Shown: positions 58,453 through 64,000 of the stretch, piece by piece
Position numbering within the stretch: the stretch's first letter is position 1
How the letters are laid out: every line of letters starts with the position of its first letter
DNA from: Azospirillum sp. B510
GTDB lineage: Bacteria > Pseudomonadota > Alphaproteobacteria > Azospirillales > Azospirillaceae
Length of the DNA stretch: 64,000 nt
Assembly (NCBI RefSeq): GCF_000010725.1
Contig: NC_013858.1
Coordinates: 310,001-374,000, forward strand
Direction: 5' to 3'
Made by a program: the position numbers and the translations under genes
Notes under the pieces: model-generated
Databases searched by the model: none
What the model saw: only the letters and a program-made list of their open reading frames with translations
What the model was told of the DNA's origin: nothing

Positions 58453-58477
58453 CGGAACGTTATTCCGCTATACGAAA
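58453..58477 (-). promoter_or_regulatory. Palindromic operator upstream of iclR
   Basis: CGGAACGTTATTCCG (58453-58467) and the overlapping TTCCG-N5-CGAAA (58463-58477) form two linked dyads typical of IclR-family operators. They lie 63-87 bp upstream of the iclR start. Confidence 0.55.
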
Positions 58478-58565
58478 CTTGTTGCACCAGCCCACAGCCC
58501 ATGACGCCGCATCCGTTGGTACCGCGATGCGAGCGAAATGCCCAGCGGCGTCGTGTCACACCCCA

Positions 58566-59552
58566 TCAAGAGCGGAATCGATCGTCGCCGGCCGCTCCGG
58601 ATCGAAAGCGATGGGCCAACTGTTCCCCAGCCCTTCTCACGATCCCAGGCAGCCGGAAGGGGGCGTCGCTTTGAAATTGGATCACGGTCACGGCAAGTAT
58701 GGTTGTCGCGGCGCTGGCAAGCTGGATGCCGGACAGCGCTTCGCCAAGCGCGATGAACGCGATCGCCAGACCGAATACGGGGGTGAGGTTGAGAAAGCTT
58801 CCGGCGAGGTTGGCCGGGATCTTCGACAGAGCGAACATGTAGAGGGAAAAGGCGAGCGCGTATTGAATGACGCCCGACGCGATCGTGATGCCCCAGCTTC
58901 CGGCGCTTGTCGGCAGGACGGTGCCGGTTCCGCCCCACAGCATCTCGAAAGGGAGGGCGGCAAGAGCGAGCGCCAGCGCCGACAGTTGCTGAAGCCCCAC
59001 GACGACGATCGGGTCATGGTCGACCAGCAGCCGTGAACTGAGCACCACATACAGGGCGGCGCCGGCGGTGGCGAGAAAGACCATCGCGATGCCGAAGGGC
59101 GACCCTGCGCCGTCGCGCGGGCCGAACGCGCCCAGGGTTACCGCCAGGCCGGCAAGGGCGACAGCGGACAGAAGCACGAAGCCCGCGGTTGGCCGGACTT
59201 TCAGAAGGCAGGCCGACAGGACCACGATCATGATCGCCTCGAACGCCTGAATCAGCGTCGCGTCGCCGGCGCGGATCGAAACAAGGCCGATCAACCCCAG
59301 CAGATAGGCGGCACCGGGCTCCAGCAGCCCCAACAGCGTGATGACGCGGCAGTTCCTCCAGGGCGGCACAGGACGGCGCGTAAGAAGGATGACCGACCAC
59401 AGGACGACCACGCTCGCGCTCAACTGCAAGACCAGCAGGGCGATCGGCGTCACCTCGTCGAGCGCGGATTTCGACAGGACGGTCGCGCCACCCCAGCAGA
59501 AGGCGGCGCAGGCCGCCGCCAGGGCGCCGCGCATCTTGGCTGTCCTGTGCAT
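58566..59552 (-). CDS. DMT/EamA family transporter
   Basis: 328-residue membrane protein with two EamA repeats and about ten helices (AAACAAFCWGGATVLSKSAL starts repeat 1; LATAGAALYVVLSSRLLVDH starts repeat 2; IPANLAGSFLNLTPVFGLAI near the end). Such proteins export amino acids, nucleosides or other metabolites. The start at 59552 follows GGGAGCAGGGG. Local codon use is somewhat less GC-biased than the neighbours. Confidence 0.88.
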   Translation of the reverse strand: MHRTAKMRGALAAACAAFCWGGATVLSKSALDEVTPIALLVLQLSASVVVLWSVILLTRRPVPPWRNCRVITLLGLLEPGAAYLLGLIGLVSIRAGDATLIQAFEAIMIVVLSACLLKVRPTAGFVLLSAVALAGLAVTLGAFGPRDGAGSPFGIAMVFLATAGAALYVVLSSRLLVDHDPIVVVGLQQLSALALALAALPFEMLWGGTGTVLPTSAGSWGITIASGVIQYALAFSLYMFALSKIPANLAGSFLNLTPVFGLAIAFIALGEALSGIQLASAATTILAVTVIQFQSDAPFRLPGIVRRAGEQLAHRFRSGAAGDDRFRS

Positions 59553-59698
59553 CCCCTGCTCCCGTCGGAGGGCCGGCCGCTTCGGATCGAAACGGTCGGG
59601 TGACGCGGGCAAGATACGCCGTGAACCGCTTCCAGCCAACCGCGTCACGGTTGCCGGAACCCGCACCCCGATCCGGGGATGATGGGGAGCCGGACGGC

Positions 59699-60413
<715 letters not shown>

Positions 60414-60421
<8 letters not shown>

Positions 60422-61223
60422 GTCCGGTCCCCATATAGGCTTCCATCACCTGCGGGTTCCTGGAGACGGTCTCGTACGGCCCCTCCGCCAGGATCTCGCC
60501 GCGGCGAAGCACGGTGATGCTGTCCGACAGGTGGGCGACGACCGACAGGTTGTGCTCGACCATCAGCACGGTGCGGTCGGCGGCGACGCGCTTGATCAGG
60601 GCCGCGGTGCCCTCGATGTCCTCATGGCCCATGCCGGCCAGCGGTTCGTCCAGCAGCATCACCTCGGGGTCGAGCGCCAGCGTGGTGGCGATCTCCAGCG
60701 CGCGCTTGCGGCCATAGGGCAGCTCCGCCGCCGGATGGCCGGCCCAGGGCGTGAGGTTCACCGCCTCGATCAGTTCCAGCGCCCGGCCATGCAGCTCATG
60801 GAGCGACGACTCGGACTTCCAGAAATGGAAGCTGGTACCGAGCGGGCGTTGAAGCGCCACCCGGACATTCTCCAGCACGCTGAGATGCGGGAAGACGGCG
60901 GAGATCTGGAAGGAGCGGACCAGACCCATCAATGCGATGTCGGCCGGCTTGGTGCGGGTGATGTCGCGGCCCTTGTAGAGGATCTGCCCGCGCGTGGGGG
61001 TGAGGAACTTGGTCAGCAGGTTGAACACCGTGCTCTTGCCGGCGCCGTTCGGGCCGATCAGCGCATGGATGGTGCCGCGGCGGACCTTCAGGTTCACGTC
61101 CCGAACCGCCACGAATCCCTTGAACTCCTTCGTCAGGTTGCGCGCTTCCAGGATGATGTCGTCGTTCGCTGCGGCGGTCATCGGTCGCGAATTCCCCCCT
61201 CCGGTCTTTGCGGCGTCCTTCAT
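60414..61223 (-). CDS. livG: Branched-chain amino acid-type ABC ATPase LivG
   Basis: 269-residue ATPase with Walker A GPNGAGKST, LVRSFQISAVFPHLSVLENV, a LivG-type insertion before the signature ELPYGRKRALEIATTLAL, Walker B VMLLDEPLAGM and H-loop MVEHNL. The start at 61223 follows AAGGA; ATG 61181 is an alternative. It heads a livG-livF pair; the usual livK/H/M genes do not precede it, since the divergent cobalamin operon begins 190 bp upstream. Confidence 0.9.
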
Positions 61224-61411
61224 CCGCCAAATCCTTGCGGCGGAAAACATCACACTTGCGGACTCTCCGTCTATCAAACATCACAGCACCCAAAATGCCA
61301 CTGCGCAAGACCGTCCGCAGGGCGGATATCGGATTGCGGGCTTGCCAAAGCGGCGCGGCGCTGCGATGGTGGCCGTCCGACGGTGCCCCGCCCGTCCTGA
61401 CGGACGGCTGG

Positions 61412-61580
61412 GATAATAGGGAATGCGGTGCGGACCGACCCTCTGGACTGGTCCAATGCCGCGGCTGCCCCCGCAACTGTGTGCGGCGAGCGTCCTGTCC
61501 ATTATGCCACTGGTCCTTGACGGCCGGGAAGGCGGACGGCGATGCGGCGACCCGCGAGCCAGGAAACCTGCCGCCGGACG
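61412..61580 (+). ncRNA. Cobalamin riboswitch
   Basis: All conserved pieces are in order: GGGAATGCGGTG (61419-61430), AATGCCGCGGCTGCCCCCGC followed by AACTGT, ATGCCACTG (61504-61512), CGGGAAGGCGG, and the B12 box GAGCCAGGAAACCTGCC (61556-61572). A CCCGCC/GGCGGG hairpin (about 61598-61613) sits just before the AAGGA ribosome-binding site of cbtB, suggesting translational control of the cobalt/cobalamin operon by adenosylcobalamin. Confidence 0.93.
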
Positions 61581-61634
61581 CATCAATTTTTCCCAACCCC
61601 GCCGGGTGTGGCGGGAGAACAAGGATATCGGTCC

Positions 61635-61823
61635 ATGACCACGCGTTCGCTTCACACCGCAACCGGTTCCGCGACCCGTAGCGCCGCCCAGACCGCGGTC
61701 GCCGCCTTCGCCGCCATCCTGCTCGGCAGCTTCCTGCTGTACGGCGTCGGCTTCGCCCAGCCGCAGCAGATCCATGACGCGGCCCACGACACCCGTCATT
61801 CCTTCGCGTTCCCCTGCCACTAA
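61635..61823 (+). CDS. cbtB: Cobalt transporter subunit CbtB
   Basis: 62-residue single-span membrane protein with the CbtB hallmark: one helix (TAVAAFAAILLGSFLLYGVG) followed by a His-rich metal motif (IHDAAHDTRHSFAFPCH). The ATG at 61635 follows AAGGA. With CbtA it forms a predicted B12-regulated cobalt importer. Directly downstream of the cobalamin riboswitch. Confidence 0.93.
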   Translation: MTTRSLHTATGSATRSAAQTAVAAFAAILLGSFLLYGVGFAQPQQIHDAAHDTRHSFAFPCH

Positions 61824-61832
61824 GCCAGGGTC

Positions 61833-62627
61833 ATGGAACTGATCCGGCGGCTGTTCACAGCCGCACTGGTCGCGGGCGTGCTCTCCGGCACGGCCGCGTC
61901 CGTCGTTCAGCAGGCGACCACCGTCCCGCTGATCCTCGAAGCCGAGAAATACGAGGTGGTGACCCCGCCTCCGGCCACGACGGCTACGGCCACTGCCGCC
62001 GCCCCGGCCGCCAGCCCTGCCGCCAGCCCTGCCGATGGCCACCAGCATGGTCCGGTGCGCCAGATCGGCGAAGGCGTGCCGACCTCGCTGGACGAGGCGA
62101 TCCAGCGCATCGGCCTGACCATCGTCGCCGACCTGATCACCGGCGTCGCCTATGCGCTTTTGTTGGGGGCCGCGATCCTGCTGGCCGGCCGGCCTGTCGA
62201 TGCGCGGCGCGGGCTGGTATGGGGCATGGGGGGCTTCGTCGCCGTCTCGCTGGCGCCCTCCTTCGGCCTGGCCCCGGAACTGCCGGGCATGGCCGGGGCG
62301 GAACTGGAGCTGCGCCAGCTCTGGTGGCTGTCCGCCGCCGCCGGAGCCGGCGTCTGCCTGCTGGCCTTCGCCTTCGCCCGCAACCGTCTGGTCATCGCCG
62401 TCGCCGTTCTGGCCGCGGCATTGCCCCACCTGATCGGCGCCCCGCATCCGGAAAGCGCCGAGGGTGCGGTTCCGCCGGAACTGGCCGCCCGCTTCGTCGC
62501 CGCCTCTCTCGGCGGGGCCGCGCTGTTCTGGGCGATCCTGGGCTCGGCCTGCGGCTGGCTGATGAGCGCTCTCGTCGGCGAGGCCGAATCCCGCCCGGCC
62601 CTGCGGGCCCAGCCCGGCGCGCGCTAA
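61833..62627 (+). CDS. cbtA: Cobalt transporter subunit CbtA
   Basis: 264-residue membrane protein of the CbtA family with five or six helices. It starts ELIRRLFTAALVAGVLSGTA, has an Ala/Pro-rich loop containing DGHQHGP, then VWGMGGFVAVSLAPSFGLAP and ELPGMAGAELELRQLWWLSA, both family-typical. The gene begins 9 bp after cbtB. It would carry cobalt for B12 synthesis. Confidence 0.93.
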   Translation: MELIRRLFTAALVAGVLSGTAASVVQQATTVPLILEAEKYEVVTPPPATTATATAAAPAASPAASPADGHQHGPVRQIGEGVPTSLDEAIQRIGLTIVADLITGVAYALLLGAAILLAGRPVDARRGLVWGMGGFVAVSLAPSFGLAPELPGMAGAELELRQLWWLSAAAGAGVCLLAFAFARNRLVIAVAVLAAALPHLIGAPHPESAEGAVPPELAARFVAASLGGAALFWAILGSACGWLMSALVGEAESRPALRAQPGAR

Positions 62628-62640
62628 GGAGGCGCACTCC

Positions 62641-63702
62641 ATGTCCGCTCTTGCGAAAACGGCCGCCGGCAAGGTGCCGGCGACCGTCATCACCGGCTTC
62701 CTCGGCGCCGGAAAGACCACGTTGATCCGCAGCCTGCTGGAAAAGGCCGATGGCCGCCGGCTGGCGCTGATCATCAACGAGTTCGGCGATGTCGGCATCG
62801 ACGGCGACATCCTGCGCGCCTGCGGCAACCCGACCTGCACCGAGGACGACGTGATCGAGCTGGCGAACGGCTGCCTGTGCTGCACCGTCGCCGACGACTT
62901 CGTCCCGGCCATCGAGAAGCTGCTGGCCCGGCCGGAGCCGCCCGAGCATATCGTGATCGAGACCAGCGGTCTGGCCCTGCCCAAGCCGCTGGTCCAGGCC
63001 TTCCACTGGCCGGCGATCAAGACGCGGGTCACGGTGGACGGCGTCATCGCCGTGGTTGACGCCGCCGCCGCCGCGGAAGGCCGCTTCGCCCCCGATCCCG
63101 CCGCGCTGGAGGCCCAGCGCGACGCCGCCGGCACCGTCGATCATGAAACGCCGATCGAGGAGGTGTTCGAGGATCAGCTGCTCTGCGCCGACCTGATCGT
63201 CGTCAACAAGACCGATCTGGTAGCATCCGGCGACCTCGCCCGCGTCGAGGATCTGATCCGCGGCGCCCTGTCCCACACGGTCGGCCGCGACGCCAAGCTG
63301 GTGCGGGCCTCCCAGGGTGCCGTCGACCCGCTGGTCCTGCTCGGCGTCGGCGCCGCGGTGGAGGACGATCTCGCCAACCGTCCCAGCCACCATGACGACG
63401 AAGAGGGCCACGACCACGACGACTTCACCAGCTTCGTGGTGGAGTTGCCGGCGCAGCCCGACCCGGCCGCTCTGGCGATGACACTGGAACAGGTCGCCGG
63501 CCTGCATGGCGTGCTGCGCCTGAAGGGCTTCATCGACGTGCCCGGCAAGCCGATGCGCCTGCTGGTCCAGGGTGTCGGCACCCGCATCCAGACCCATTAC
63601 GACCGCTTGTGGAAGCCGGGCGAGGAGCGCCGCAGCCGCCTGGTGGTGATCGGCGAGACCGGGCTCGACCGCGACGCGGTGACGCGGGCGGTCGTTGGGT
63701 AG
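62641..63702 (+). CDS. cobW: Cobalamin biosynthesis GTPase CobW
   Basis: 353-residue G3E-family metallochaperone GTPase that supplies cobalt to CobNST. Walker A TGFLGAGKTT (residues 18-27), metal-binding GCLCCTV (C78, C80, C81), VIETSGLALPKPLV, NKTDLV as the guanine-specificity motif, and a His/Asp-rich loop (HHDDEEGHDHDD). CobW C-terminal domain is complete. Lies between cbtA and cobN. Confidence 0.95.
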   Translation: MSALAKTAAGKVPATVITGFLGAGKTTLIRSLLEKADGRRLALIINEFGDVGIDGDILRACGNPTCTEDDVIELANGCLCCTVADDFVPAIEKLLARPEPPEHIVIETSGLALPKPLVQAFHWPAIKTRVTVDGVIAVVDAAAAAEGRFAPDPAALEAQRDAAGTVDHETPIEEVFEDQLLCADLIVVNKTDLVASGDLARVEDLIRGALSHTVGRDAKLVRASQGAVDPLVLLGVGAAVEDDLANRPSHHDDEEGHDHDDFTSFVVELPAQPDPAALAMTLEQVAGLHGVLRLKGFIDVPGKPMRLLVQGVGTRIQTHYDRLWKPGEERRSRLVVIGETGLDRDAVTRAVVG

Positions 63703-63791
63703 GGGTTAGGGTGCCGCTGCTTTTGCCCCACCCCAACTCCCCCGCTTCACAGGGAAGGGACTGCCACCACCTTTCCAATCAAGTGCTTACT

Positions 63792-63816
63792 CCCTCTCCC
63801 GCCCAGCGGGGGAGGG
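63792..63816. repeat. CCCTCTCCC-type intergenic hairpin
   Basis: CCCTCTCCCGC pairs with GCGGGGGAGGG (one G-T pair) around a 3-nt loop in the cobW-cobN spacer, flanked by TTAGGGTGGG and an opposing CCCCACCCCAACTCCC at about 63726. It belongs to the same hairpin family as 4029-4051. Confidence 0.55.
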
Positions 63817-63866
63817 TTAGGGTGGGAACAGGCGTCCCCACTCTTTGAACATAGCCTCGGACACCC

Positions 63867-64000
63867 ATGCATCTGCTCGCCGCCCGCCAGGACGAACTGG
63901 ACGCCGGCCCCCAGGCGGAAGATCTGGGACAGACGCCGGCCGACATCGTCATGCTGTCCTTTTCCGACAGCGACCTGACCGCGCTCGCCGCCGCGTGGCG
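63867..64000 (+). CDS. cobN: Cobaltochelatase subunit CobN (3' partial)
   Basis: The first 44 residues only; the gene runs off the window. MHLLAARQDELDAGPQAEDL and GQTPADIVMLSFSDSDLTAL match the CobN N-terminus. CobN is the large Mg-chelatase-like subunit inserting cobalt into hydrogenobyrinate a,c-diamide. Position after cobW under a B12 riboswitch supports the call. Confidence 0.85.
   Translation, partial: MHLLAARQDELDAGPQAEDLGQTPADIVMLSFSDSDLTALAAAW

Noticed and set aside
63715..63835. CT-rich repeats in the cobW-cobN spacer considered as a CRISPR or array
   Set aside because: Only one short hairpin and degenerate C/T tracts; no regular repeat-spacer periodicity.

Overview
The window is high-GC DNA from an alphaproteobacterium, most likely Rhodospirillales and probably Azospirillum or a close relative. 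This is an inference from gene content: CtrA and ChpT next to flagellar export and chemotaxis genes, a cheA-cheW-cheY-cheB-cheR operon, a NosP/NahK nitric-oxide pair, NnrS, and a B12-riboswitch cbtBA-cobW-cobN operon. I found no rRNA, tRNA, CRISPR array, insertion sequence or prophage.

Layout. 1-4 kb: an RND efflux adaptor (5' cut by the window) and its pump, ending in a terminator. 4-9.6 kb: a PhnD-like periplasmic binding protein fused by overlap to a hybrid histidine kinase, then an unknown protein and a receiver-only regulator. 9.6-16.7 kb: nnrS with an FNR-type box, a YcaQ-like DNA glycosylase, a GNAT enzyme, Lrp and AraC regulators, a hydrolase, and an acetate/succinate CoA-transferase. 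16.7-19.6 kb: an AT-rich stretch leading into two tandem pepsin-like aspartic protease homologues, the most unusual content here. 19.7-24.9 kb: nahK-nosP, DUF779 and an AldB-like aldehyde dehydrogenase. 25-28.7 kb: nadA-nadB-nadC. 28.7-32.2 kb: a Tat-exported beta-carbonic-anhydrase homologue, a short secreted peptide, D-tartrate dehydratase and a divergent LysR.

32.4-47 kb is the motility and cell-cycle section: a FlaG-like protein, fliI-fliJ, ctrA, a cold-shock gene, cheAWYBR and chpT, with several small conserved proteins. A near-consensus CtrA box precedes cheA, so CtrA (phosphorylated through ChpT) may drive chemotaxis genes. 46-50.7 kb: a HisKA_2 kinase, a NifX-like protein, rpoH, pyroglutamyl peptidase, and a LysR/VOC divergent pair with a perfect palindrome between them.

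50.7-55.2 kb: a LysR remnant beside a BMP-type nucleoside/sugar ABC system that lacks permeases, then LysE and DedA membrane proteins. 55.6-61.2 kb: a chemoreceptor, an IclR regulator with a palindromic operator, a DMT exporter, and livG-livF without their permeases. 61.4-64 kb: a cobalamin riboswitch controlling cbtB-cbtA-cobW-cobN (cobN cut by the window).
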